The notes under the pieces were generated by a model. That model saw nothing but the letters and a program-made list of their open reading frames with translations, was not told the origin of the DNA and did no database searches. Both the position numbers and the translations under genes were made by a program. A DNA stretch of 64,000 bases from CAZOOK01 sp964581385. GTDB taxonomy: Bacteria; Pseudomonadota; Gammaproteobacteria; Nevskiales; Nevskiaceae. Positions 1 through 7,455 of the stretch are shown here, in pieces; position 1 is the stretch's first letter; each line of letters opens with the position of its first letter. The stretch is from positions 70,540-134,539 of the forward strand of contig CAZOOK010000014.1 of assembly GCA_964581385.1 (NCBI GenBank), read 5' to 3'.

Positions 1-605
1 GTGCGCGGCGCAATCACGCGGATTTCGCGCGCACCGAGGATGCGCAGCGCGTGAATATCCGAGCGCGCGACGCGTGAGTGCAGCACGTCGCCGACGATGG
101 CGACCGTCAGTTTAGAAAAATCCGGCCGGTGGCGGCGGATCGTGAACATGTCCAGCAGACCTTGTGTCGGATGGGCATGGCGGCCGTCGCCGGCGTTGAG
201 GATGGCGACATTCGGTTCGACATGGCTGGCGAAGAAATGCGCGGCGCCGCTGGCTTCATGGCGGATTACGAACAGGTCCACCTGCATCGCTTCGAGCGTT
301 TTCAGCGTGTCGAGCAGGGTTTCACCTTTGGAAGTGGAACTAGCGGCGACCTGGATGTTCAGCACGTCGGCGGATAGACGTTTAGCAGCCAGTTCGAATG
401 TGGTGCGCGTGCGCGTCGAAGGCTCGAAAAACAGATTAACGACGGTTTTGCCGTGCAGCAGCGGTACTTTTTTGCGACTGTCGTCGTCGCCGGCGAATTC
501 CTCAGCGCGATCGAGGATTTCAAGCAGCAGCGCGCGGGGCAGGCCGTCAAGTGTCAACAGGTGGCGCAACCGGCCGTGCGCATCGAGTTGCAGATCGGCG
601 CTCAT
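1..605 (-). CDS. pyrB: Aspartate carbamoyltransferase catalytic subunit, 3' end cut by window edge
   Basis: Transfers the carbamoyl group of carbamoyl phosphate to L-aspartate, the committed step of pyrimidine synthesis in the cytoplasm. About 201 codons are present, covering the carbamoyl-phosphate domain. The reverse-strand translation contains the phosphate-binding motif FFEPSTRTRTTFE and the SSTSKGETLLDT loop, both diagnostic of PyrB. The ATG at 605-603 overlaps the ruvX stop by four bases (ATGA), so translation is probably coupled. In Pseudomonas pyrR lies between ruvX and pyrB; here there is no room for pyrR. The C-terminal aspartate domain lies outside the window, so completeness of the gene cannot be judged. 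Confidence 0.95.
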   Translation of the reverse strand, partial: MSADLQLDAHGRLRHLLTLDGLPRALLLEILDRAEEFAGDDDSRKKVPLLHGKTVVNLFFEPSTRTRTTFELAAKRLSADVLNIQVAASSTSKGETLLDTLKTLEAMQVDLFVIRHEASGAAHFFASHVEPNVAILNAGDGRHAHPTQGLLDMFTIRRHRPDFSKLTVAIVGDVLHSRVARSDIHALRILGAREIRVIAPR

Positions 606-1057
606 GTCGGCACTGCCGCAGTGTCGGTGGCGAGCCATTGTTCGAGGATCAGTCGTGCGGCCACGCCATCGCGGTCGCCACTGCGGACGCGCCGTTTCAT
701 GCGGCCGTCCGCGCGCGCGTTGCGCAGCTCGTCGTCGGCGGCGCGCGACGACAGTCGTTCGTCGCACAGATGGACGGGCAGCTGATAGCGCGTGTGGATC
801 TGGGTCGCGAAAGCCCGGGCCTGCGCCGTGATCGACTGATCATTGCCCTGCAGATCCAGCGGCAATCCGACCACGCAGGCCTTCGGGCCCCATTCACGCA
901 GCAGTTTTTCGACCGCGTTCCAGTCCGGTTCGCGGTTGTTGACGATCGCTGGTAGTGGTCGCGCACGGCCGGTCAGGCGATCACCGACAGCCACGCCGAT
1001 GCGGCGCGCACCGAAATCGAAACCGAGGAAGATATGTCCGTTCTGGGCTTCGCTCAT
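602..1057 (-). CDS. ruvX: Putative pre-16S rRNA nuclease / Holliday junction resolvase-like protein (YqgF family)
   Basis: YqgF-family RNase H-fold protein implicated in 5' maturation of 16S rRNA. The 151-residue product has the family start (FLGFDFGARRIGVAVGD, with the first acidic residue in FDFG), the central VVGLPLDLQGN strand, the DERLSS segment and the C-terminal AARLILEQWL helix. The start at MSEAQNG is chosen because it gives the usual length and overlaps the yqgE stop by four bases; an upstream extension to 1180 is Arg-rich shadow sequence from yqgE. It sits in a tightly overlapping yqgE-ruvX-pyrB unit, the arrangement known from Pseudomonas. Confidence 0.93.
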   Translation of the reverse strand: MSEAQNGHIFLGFDFGARRIGVAVGDRLTGRARPLPAIVNNREPDWNAVEKLLREWGPKACVVGLPLDLQGNDQSITAQARAFATQIHTRYQLPVHLCDERLSSRAADDELRNARADGRMKRRVRSGDRDGVAARLILEQWLATDTAAVPT

Positions 1058-1713
1058 GCGTGCCCGGCAACGCTGGCGAGATAACCGACGTCGACGCCGA
1101 GCAGACGGGTGGCAGCGCGCCAGCGGTCGCTGGCGGTCACTTGGAAGAGGATGCCGCTGTCCACCGGTGTGTTCAGCCACGAGTTGCGCATGACTTCCTG
1201 ATCGAGCTGACCGGCACCCCAGCCGGCATAGCCGAGCGCGACGAAGTACTGTGCCGGGCCTTCGCCACGGCCAATCGCCGCCAGCACATCGCGTGATGTC
1301 GTGATGTAGAGATCGTCACCGATCGGCATCGTCGAATCCCAGTTGGCCGGAGCGGTATGTACGACGAAACCGCGCTCCGGCTGTACCGGGCCACCCCAGT
1401 ACACCTGCGGATCTTCGCGCAGCTGGTCACGCGGCAGTCCCATCTGTTCGAGCATATCGCGCAGGCGCAAGGTCATCGGTCGATTGATGATCAGGCCGAG
1501 CGCACCCTTGTCGGAGTGCTCGCACATCAGGGTAACGGTGTGACCGAAGTTCTCGTCATCGAGACTGGGCATCGCGATCAGGAACTGGTTGGGGAAGTAG
1601 CCGCTGTCGGGGGGCGGGCGTTCGCCGGACAGACCCAGATGCAGGGAAGCGGCTTCGGGAGAAACCGGATCGCGCGGGTCGCCGGCGCTGGTACGGGAGA
1701 GTCGGGCAGCCAT
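1054..1713 (-). CDS. yqgE: YqgE/AlgH family protein
   Basis: Conserved protein of unknown biochemical role, called AlgH in Pseudomonas. The 219-residue translation matches E. coli YqgE over its core: FLIAMPSL near the start, CEHSDKGALGLIINRP, a WGGPVQPERGFVVHT segment, TTSRDVLAAIG, FVALGYAGWGAGQLDQE and the terminal GVAGHA. It carries about 30 extra N-terminal residues compared with the E. coli protein. No ATG, GTG or TTG codon lies in frame between the start at 1713 and the conserved core. An in-frame TAG at 1719-1717 is only one codon upstream, so the start is well fixed. No Shine-Dalgarno sequence is visible, because a MITE-like element ends 6 bp upstream. Confidence 0.93.
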   Translation of the reverse strand: MAARLSRTSAGDPRDPVSPEAASLHLGLSGERPPPDSGYFPNQFLIAMPSLDDENFGHTVTLMCEHSDKGALGLIINRPMTLRLRDMLEQMGLPRDQLREDPQVYWGGPVQPERGFVVHTAPANWDSTMPIGDDLYITTSRDVLAAIGRGEGPAQYFVALGYAGWGAGQLDQEVMRNSWLNTPVDSGILFQVTASDRWRAATRLLGVDVGYLASVAGHA

Positions 1714-1719
1714 GTGCTA

Positions 1720-1984
1720 GGGCCTGTTCACAATGATCCGATCGCTGCGCCGGTCCTGGAGAGGGCGCAGTGCAAGGAATGAGCGACGCCGTGTACTGAA
1801 GTACATCAGGAGCGAGTGACGCGGCAATGCGCCCTCTCCAGGACCGGCCCTTCGGGTTGTCGCCAAAAATGCCACCATGCCGCGTTGCTCCTCGCTCATG
1901 TACCTCGGTACACCACGCTCGTCGCGCCTTGCCTGACGGCATTTTTGGCGACAACGCAGCGATCGGATCATTGTGAACAGGCCC
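1720..1984. mobile_element. 265-bp MITE-like element with 30-bp perfect terminal inverted repeats
   Basis: Terminal inverted repeats at 1720-1749 and 1955-1984 are identical over 30 bp, starting GGGCCTGTTCACA. They are flanked by TA on both sides (1718-1719 and 1985-1986), consistent with a TA target-site duplication. Two further long hairpins fill the interior: 1750-1769 pairs with 1828-1847, and 1856-1873 pairs with 1938-1955. There is no transposase gene, so it is a non-autonomous element if mobile. A short minus-strand ORF spanning it looks incidental. It separates the gshAB/apbE group from yqgE-ruvX-pyrB. Confidence 0.8.
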
Positions 1985-2046
1985 TAAGTATTCCGTCTGC
2001 CTGCCGGGAACACAAGGCTCTGTTTTTTCATGCGTGGTTACTCCAG

Positions 2047-2607
2047 TTACGTTTCCTGGCTAGGTTTCACTGTCGGGCTTTTGGCCAGGGCCAATTCCGC
2101 AAGAACGCGTTGTGTGGCGATGCCGGTGGCGATGCCGAAAATCAGCGACGCCAGCAACAGTGGCGGCAGCAACCGCGCCAGCCCTGGATGCGGGATGAGC
2201 AGCCAGCGCGCAAGCGCGAACTGGCCGCAGATATGCGCCTGCGCCGCCAGTGTCGACAAGCCCACGGGCGAGAGTGTCCAGCGCTTATCAATGTGCGCGC
2301 CAATGCGGTTATAGCTGGCGCCGAGCGCGAGGGCGGCTAGCGCGGCGCCGGCACCGGCGCATGCCAGCCAGAATCCGGGCGCCAGAAAACTGCCGGTGAC
2401 CAGACTGCCGACGACTATGCGCAGCAGCGTCACTGCTGTTGCAGCGCGCCAGCCATGACGCAGCAGCACGATGAGTGTGACGACATTGGCGAGCCCCGGT
2501 TTGACGCCCGGCAGCGGGCTGGGGAAGCCGGATTCGATGACGTTGATCGCAACCGCCAGCGCGGCGTAGCCGGCGATGAGGCGATCCTGCGGGGTGACGG
2601 TGGGCAT
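2047..2607 (-). CDS. Gx transporter family membrane protein (heptaprenyl diphosphate synthase component I-like)
   Basis: Small integral membrane protein of 186 residues with about five hydrophobic segments. The family resemblance is in the region AINVIESGFPSPLPGVKPGLANVVTL, typical of the PF07456 proteins now called Gx transporters, which resemble ECF-type S components. The substrate is unknown. The start at MPTVTPQDRL is used because the longer frame upstream is soluble shadow sequence from the next gene. It lies 16 bp downstream of the NusG-domain-II gene and apbE in the same direction. The same trio occurs in flavin-based extracytoplasmic electron-transfer loci in other bacteria, so a role in moving or using a redox cofactor at the membrane is a reasonable inference. 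Confidence 0.75.
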   Translation of the reverse strand: MPTVTPQDRLIAGYAALAVAINVIESGFPSPLPGVKPGLANVVTLIVLLRHGWRAATAVTLLRIVVGSLVTGSFLAPGFWLACAGAGAALAALALGASYNRIGAHIDKRWTLSPVGLSTLAAQAHICGQFALARWLLIPHPGLARLLPPLLLASLIFGIATGIATQRVLAELALAKSPTVKPSQET

Positions 2608-2623
2608 TGCTCGCGAGCCGCCG

Positions 2624-2983
2624 TCAATGGCTGATCGCGTCGACGGCGGCGGCTCGTGTCCCGACCAGTCGGATCGATACCCCGTTCGGTACGCAGGCGG
2701 CGGTGTCACCGCTGTGTTCCAGCCAGCCGGCATGCAGGCAAACCTTGTTAGGGCAGGGACTGGCGACGAAGCGCACCCGCCCCGATTCGATGCGCAACTG
2801 GGAGTCGCCCAGCCGACCGTGCACCGCGATGTCACGATCCTCATCGAGCGGATAGCGTCCGACGAGCGCGTTGCCCGCGCGTATCTCGACCCATCCGGCT
2901 GCCTGTGAGGACCAGGTCAGCGCGAAAGCGCCGCCGATGGCGGCTGCGCAAAGCGCAATAGCCAGCAGGTCGGCGCGCGTCAC
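2624..2983 (-). CDS. NusG domain II-containing membrane-anchored protein
   Basis: A 119-residue protein with one N-terminal transmembrane helix (about residues 5-24) and an extracytoplasmic NusG domain II fold (PF07009-like). The fingerprint is the SPCPNKVCLHAGW segment with Cys77 and Cys82, plus a third cysteine at about 97. Despite the name, this family is not the transcription factor NusG. The GTG start at 2983 overlaps the apbE stop (GTGA), which argues for this start and for coupled translation with apbE. Homologues often sit beside ApbE and Gx transporters. Function is not established; a periplasmic redox or cofactor-handling role is inferred from context. Confidence 0.75.
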   Translation of the reverse strand: MTRADLLAIALCAAAIGGAFALTWSSQAAGWVEIRAGNALVGRYPLDEDRDIAVHGRLGDSQLRIESGRVRFVASPCPNKVCLHAGWLEHSGDTAACVPNGVSIRLVGTRAAAVDAISH

Positions 2984-4050
2984 GGCACGATTTTGGCGGT
3001 GATACCGGGTGTCAATTGCAGTCGCCGCGCGAGTGTAGCGGTCGCCGTGACTTGACCTTGGGCGTCGACGGTGACCACTTGATCCAGTCCGAGCCGCCGC
3101 GCCAGTTCGCGCCAGTGTTCGGGGCCGGCGACGAACAGTGCGGCGCCGCCGGCATCGGCGAGCGTGGCGTCGGCGTGGACCACCGTTACCGATTCGAAAC
3201 CGCGCGCCGGAACCCCGGTTTCGGGATCGAGAATGTGGCAATAGCGCTGGCCCTGATATTCAAAATAGCGCTCGTAATCGCCATGGGTGTTGACCGCTTC
3301 GTCGCCGACGTCGAGCGTGGCGAGAAAGCGCTGGCCGAGCTCCGCGCGCGGATGCCGGATGGCAATGCGCCAGGCGCGTTCGCCGCGCCGGCCGCGCGCG
3401 GCGAGATTGCCGCCGGCATCGACGATGGCGTCCGTAAAACCATCCACACGCAGGCGGGACAGAGCTTCATCTACCGCGGCGCCCTTGGCGATCGCGCCGA
3501 AATCCCAGGTGACGCCGATCGCGGCGCCGTAGCGATCGCTTTCGTCATAGGGCGCGGCCGCGTGTAACGCCGCCAGTGCCGAATCAATGTTCGCGCGGTC
3601 GGGCGGCGCGGTCGGCAGGCGCGCAGTGTCGTCGAAGCCCCACAGTCGCACCAGCGTGCCGATGCGCGGCTCGAACCGGCCGCCGCTGAGTTCGCGAATC
3701 TGCCATGCGCGCGCGAACAGGGCTCGCATGGGTGATGGAATCACAATGCTCTTGCCAGCGGCCAGGGTCTGATTGAGCGTCGCCAGCGTGCCGTCACCCC
3801 AGGGATTCCAGCTGCGGTCGAAGTCGTGGAAGAAAGCTTCGACAGCGGTGGCGGCTTTCGCGGCCGCCGGGCGGTCTTTCGGGGTTGCCAGATGAATCGA
3901 CACGCTGACCTGCGTGCCCATCGCCAGAAATTCCTGTCGCAGCAGCAGCGGATCGGCTTCATCTGCCGGATGACGGTGTGTGGGTCGCAATCCCAGCCAC
4001 AGCACCAATGCCGCGAACAGCAGCGCGGCGGCGATGCGGCGCAGCGTCAA
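2980..4050 (-). CDS. apbE: FAD:protein FMN transferase (ApbE family)
   Basis: ApbE attaches FMN through a phosphodiester bond to Ser/Thr of extracytoplasmic flavoproteins. The 356-residue product starts with a signal or anchor helix (residues 5-22). It carries the family motifs: LAMGTQVSVSI near the start, WDFGAIAKGAAVDEA, the flavin-site DAGGN, and a HILDPETGVPA segment followed by an acidic Mg-binding region (ADATLADAGGAALFV). The gene overlaps gshB upstream by four bases and the NusG-II gene downstream. No flavinylation target (NqrC/RnfG-like or FMN-binding protein) is encoded in the window, so its substrate must be elsewhere. Confidence 0.92.
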   Translation of the reverse strand: MTLRRIAAALLFAALVLWLGLRPTHRHPADEADPLLLRQEFLAMGTQVSVSIHLATPKDRPAAAKAATAVEAFFHDFDRSWNPWGDGTLATLNQTLAAGKSIVIPSPMRALFARAWQIRELSGGRFEPRIGTLVRLWGFDDTARLPTAPPDRANIDSALAALHAAAPYDESDRYGAAIGVTWDFGAIAKGAAVDEALSRLRVDGFTDAIVDAGGNLAARGRRGERAWRIAIRHPRAELGQRFLATLDVGDEAVNTHGDYERYFEYQGQRYCHILDPETGVPARGFESVTVVHADATLADAGGAALFVAGPEHWRELARRLGLDQVVTVDAQGQVTATATLARRLQLTPGITAKIVP

Positions 4051-5000
4051 GCGGCTGCCGCCAGCCGCCGCTCGATGGCGGCGATCGCCAGACCGCCGAT
4101 GTCGGTGCCGAAGGCGGCGTCGATTTCGCGCGCGCAGGTGGGGCTGGTGACGTTGATTTCGGTCAAATAGTCGCCGATCACATCGAGTCCGACGAACAGC
4201 AGTCCACGCGCGCGCAAGTCGGGACCGACCTGCTCCGCGATCCAGCGGTCGCGTTCGGTCAAGGGTCGCGGTTCGCCGCGCCCGCCGGCGGCAAGATTGC
4301 CGCGCGTCTCGCCATCCTTCGGAATGCGCGCGAGGCAGTAAGGAACCGGCTCGCCGTCGACCATGAGAATGCGTTTGTCGCCGTCCTTGATCGCCGGCAA
4401 ATATTTCTGCGCCACAATGGTGCGCGCGCCGTTGCTGGTCAGCTGTTCGATGATCGCGCCGAGGTTGCGGCCGGTCGGATCGACGTGAAAGATGCCCATG
4501 CCACCCATGCCATCGACTGGCTTGTAGATCACGTCACCGTGCTCGGCGTGGAAAGCGCGCAACGTCGTTTCGTCGCGCGAAAACAGCGTGGGCGGCGTGC
4601 ACTGTGGAAATTTGGCGATGAAGAACTTCTCGTTGCAGTCGCGCAGCGCGTTCGGCTTATTGACGACGAGGCAGCCGGCGTCCTCGGCACGCTCGAGGGT
4701 ATAGGTCGCGGTGATGTATTCCAGATCGAACGGCGGATCCTTGCGCATCAGGATGACCGGCAGCTCGCCGAGTCGCACGGTTCGCGCATCGCCGAAATCG
4801 AACCAGTGCTTCTTGTCGTCATGAACGGTCACTTCCCGCGCGCAACCCCAGGCGACGCCGTCGCGCAGCCATAGGTCCGTCGCCTCGAAATACAGCAGCG
4901 ACCAGCCGCAGCGCTGCGCCGCCAGCATCAGCGCCAGCGTCGTGTCTTTGTACGGTTTGATGGACCCGATTGGGTCCATAACAATGCCGAGTGTCTTCAT
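4047..5000 (-). CDS. gshB: Glutathione synthetase
   Basis: ATP-grasp enzyme that ligates glycine to gamma-glutamylcysteine. The length of 317 residues is normal for the bacterial enzyme. Visible motifs include the N-terminal GIVMDPIGSIKPYKDTT, RKDPPFDLEYI, the glycine-rich ATP loop VDGMGGMGIF, and C-terminal GLLFVGLDVIGDYLTEINVTSPT. It lies 15 bp downstream of gshA, so the two glutathione steps are made together. In Pseudomonas, gshB also stands beside the pil/chp cluster. Confidence 0.97.
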   Translation of the reverse strand: MKTLGIVMDPIGSIKPYKDTTLALMLAAQRCGWSLLYFEATDLWLRDGVAWGCAREVTVHDDKKHWFDFGDARTVRLGELPVILMRKDPPFDLEYITATYTLERAEDAGCLVVNKPNALRDCNEKFFIAKFPQCTPPTLFSRDETTLRAFHAEHGDVIYKPVDGMGGMGIFHVDPTGRNLGAIIEQLTSNGARTIVAQKYLPAIKDGDKRILMVDGEPVPYCLARIPKDGETRGNLAAGGRGEPRPLTERDRWIAEQVGPDLRARGLLFVGLDVIGDYLTEINVTSPTCAREIDAAFGTDIGGLAIAAIERRLAAAA

Positions 5001-5015
5001 CTGGAATTTTCGCCG

Positions 5016-6332
5016 TCAGGCCGGCAGGAGCGCCGGCTGGGCACGGTTCTCGACGGCGTGTTTCTGCTCGCGTGCTGCTGCTACCAGCGCCAGGCGCGCA
5101 ACGACTCCATACGCGTAGAAACGATTGGGACGTTCATCCGGCGCCTTGGAACAATCGGGATGGCTGCACGGTTCGGCGAACGCAATCTGGCGGAACTGCG
5201 CGCCGGGAGCGTTGAGGTTTTCCTGATTGGAACGGCCACCGTGTACGCGGTAGAAACCGCCAACGACAAAGTGGTCGATCATGTAAACGACGGGTTCGGC
5301 GGTGGCTTGTTCCTCGCCCCAGCGCTCGAACGTGTAAACCCCCTCCTGAATGATGGCACCAGTGACCTCGTTGCCTTCCTTACTCGATGCCATCTTCTTG
5401 CGCGTGTCGCGATTGAGGTTGCGGATGTCATCCACGCTGCGCACCGTCATCACGCCCATGCCGTAGGTGCCGGCGTCGGCCTTGACGATGACAAAGGGTT
5501 CTTCGCGCACGCCGTATTCCTTGTACTTTTCGCGCAAATCCTCGAGCAGCAGCTCGACGTTGGCGGCAAGGCATTCCTCGCCTTCGCGCTTCAGGAAGTT
5601 GATCTTGCCGCAATTGCGGAACAGGGGATCCACCCACCACGGATCGATGCCCAGCAGCTTGCCGAACTCGGCGGCCACCTCGCGGTAAAAGCCGAAATGC
5701 TGCGATTTCAGGCGTTCGCTCCAGCCCAGCCCGAGCGGCGGCAACACCGGCTGCCGCAGGTTTTCGAGAATCGGCGGGCGTCCGGCCGACAAATCATTGT
5801 TGAGCAAGACCACGCAGGGTTTGAAGCCGTCGAGGTGGACGCGATCGCCCTCGCGCTGGATGGGTTCCAGCCGCAGTTCCCGGCCCGAAGCGAGTTTCAC
5901 TGTTTCCGGCGCTGTCAGGTCGGCGCGCAACGAACCGAGCCGCACCCGGTAGCCAGCCTTCTGCACCAGCGCTTGCAAGGTCGCCACGTTTTCAAGATAC
6001 GGCGCGTTGCGCGTATGGTTTTCGGGCACCAAAAGTATGTCACAGGCCGAAGGCATCACGCGCTCCAGCGCGGACTGGAGCGCATGGACACAGAGGCTGT
6101 CGAACGCCGGATTCAGGTTATTGAAGCCGCCGGGGAACAGGTTGGTATCGACCGGCGCCAGCTTGAAACCGGCATTGCGCAGATCGACCGAGCCGTAGAA
6201 TGGGGCCGGCGCCAACCGCCATTGGCTGCGGAACCAGGCTTCGATATCGACCGCGCGCTCCAGCAGCAGCGATTCGAAACGCAGCAGCGGGGCCGTCGCG
6301 GCGGTGGTCAGATTGGGCACGGTGTCGTACAT
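5016..6332 (-). CDS. gshA: Glutamate-cysteine ligase, GshA (PF08886) type
   Basis: Makes gamma-glutamylcysteine from glutamate and cysteine, the first step of glutathione synthesis. The 438-residue sequence resembles the GshA family found in beta- and some gammaproteobacteria, not the E. coli ligase. Supporting segments are FRSQWRLAPAPFYGSVDLRN, PGGFNNLNPAF, the VIVKADAGTYGMGVMTV loop, and GGFYRVHGGRSNQENLNAPG. It is the first gene of a minus-strand run and is divergent from pilG across about 160 bp that must hold both promoters. Confidence 0.9.
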   Translation of the reverse strand: MYDTVPNLTTAATAPLLRFESLLLERAVDIEAWFRSQWRLAPAPFYGSVDLRNAGFKLAPVDTNLFPGGFNNLNPAFDSLCVHALQSALERVMPSACDILLVPENHTRNAPYLENVATLQALVQKAGYRVRLGSLRADLTAPETVKLASGRELRLEPIQREGDRVHLDGFKPCVVLLNNDLSAGRPPILENLRQPVLPPLGLGWSERLKSQHFGFYREVAAEFGKLLGIDPWWVDPLFRNCGKINFLKREGEECLAANVELLLEDLREKYKEYGVREEPFVIVKADAGTYGMGVMTVRSVDDIRNLNRDTRKKMASSKEGNEVTGAIIQEGVYTFERWGEEQATAEPVVYMIDHFVVGGFYRVHGGRSNQENLNAPGAQFRQIAFAEPCSHPDCSKAPDERPNRFYAYGVVARLALVAAAREQKHAVENRAQPALLPA

Positions 6333-6494
6333 TTTGAGTTCACCGATTAAAGGGCGCCATAGATTAGCCGAAAGCCTACCGAGAATCGGCTCACGTGTGC
6401 GGGCTTCACTGATTGTGTTAAAACATGACTTTAGAGTCGCCTGCTTGAAGAAATTTTTGCGGCCAGCCGAACGGCTTCCTAAGGGGAGAGAATA

Positions 6495-6899
6495 GTGTCT
6501 ACGACAGCCACGGAGGAGAACGCCGGCGTCAAAGTGATGGTCATTGACGACAGTCAGACCATCCGGCGAACGGCGGAATCACTGCTGACTAAAGAAGGCT
6601 TTGCAGTAGTCACGGCCGCCGACGGGTTCGAAGCCCTCGCCAAGGTCGCGGATTACCAGCCGGACATCATTTTCATCGACATCATGATGCCGCGGCTCGA
6701 CGGCTATCAGGCTTGCGCACTGATCAAAAGCAATCAGCGCTACCGGCAGACGCCGGTGGTCATGCTTTCTTCCAAGGATGGTTTGTTCGACCGCGCGCGA
6801 GGCCGCATCGTCGGCTCCGATGAGTATCTGACCAAGCCGTTCACGCGCGACGAACTGCTTGGAGCGGTGAGAGCGCACGTCAAGAAGGCAATCAGCTGA
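6495..6899 (+). CDS. pilG: Twitching motility response regulator PilG
   Basis: Single-domain CheY-like receiver of 134 residues that takes phosphate from the ChpA kinase and controls type IV pilus extension. The acidic pair is in VIDDSQT (residues 17-19), the phosphoacceptor is Asp62 in FIDIMMPRLDG, and the conserved Lys is in LTKPF. The start is GTG with a strong Shine-Dalgarno (AAGGGGAGAG) just upstream. It leads the pilG-pilI-chpA-chpC operon, but pilH, which follows pilG in Pseudomonas, is absent. Confidence 0.93.
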   Translation: MSTTATEENAGVKVMVIDDSQTIRRTAESLLTKEGFAVVTAADGFEALAKVADYQPDIIFIDIMMPRLDGYQACALIKSNQRYRQTPVVMLSSKDGLFDRARGRIVGSDEYLTKPFTRDELLGAVRAHVKKAIS

Positions 6900-6909
6900 G
6901 GGCTGGCTC

Positions 6910-7455
6910 ATGTCCGTTGATCTCGCGGCGCTGCGCGATTCACCGTATGACGCACTTGCCGAACTCGAAGCACGTGTGCGCGATGCGCGCGTCGATATCG
7001 TTGCCGGCCAGTCGGCGGTATGGATTGGCCTGGGTTTCCGTATTCGTGACACTTGGTGCGTAGTGCCGCGTGAAGATGTGCGGGAAGTCATTACTCCGCC
7101 GCGCCTGACACGCGTGCCTGGCTCGAAGACCTGGCTGCTCGGCGTGGCCAATGTGCGTGGCAGCCTGCTGCCGGTTACCGATCTCGGGGAAGTGCTCGGC
7201 ATGCCGCACGGGATACCGATACGCCAGAGCCGCGTGCTCGTATTCAATTCCGAACGTGTCCCGGCTGGGTTTATGGTTGATGAAGTGGTCGGTTACCGAC
7301 AGTTTTTACCGTCGGATCAGCGGCATGAATTCATATCGGAGGCGCCGAATCTGGCGCCCTATCTGCTTGGCGCATTTGCGCGCGATGGCCGCCTGTGGCT
7401 GGTGGTCTCGTTGCACAAGCTCGCGGCCGCGCCGGCTTTCATTAGCGCAGGGTGA
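6910..7455 (+). CDS. pilI: CheW-like coupling protein PilI
   Basis: CheW-domain adaptor (181 residues) expected to couple a pilus-associated chemoreceptor to the ChpA kinase. The CheW fold is recognisable from WCVVPREDVREVI, WLLGVANVRGSLLPVTDL and the VDEVVGYRQF strand. It starts 10 bp after pilG, and its stop overlaps a GTG that could start chpA. The expected partner receptor gene pilJ is missing downstream. Confidence 0.9.
   Translation: MSVDLAALRDSPYDALAELEARVRDARVDIVAGQSAVWIGLGFRIRDTWCVVPREDVREVITPPRLTRVPGSKTWLLGVANVRGSLLPVTDLGEVLGMPHGIPIRQSRVLVFNSERVPAGFMVDEVVGYRQFLPSDQRHEFISEAPNLAPYLLGAFARDGRLWLVVSLHKLAAAPAFISAG

Noticed and set aside
1717..1971. 84-residue minus-strand frame inside the MITE
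   Set aside because: Consists of inverted-repeat sequence and has no ribosome site. It ends with TAG just before the yqgE ATG, so it is not an N-terminal extension of yqgE.
5058..6350. 430-residue plus-strand frame opposite gshA
   Set aside because: No recognisable motif, and gshA on the other strand matches its family along its length.
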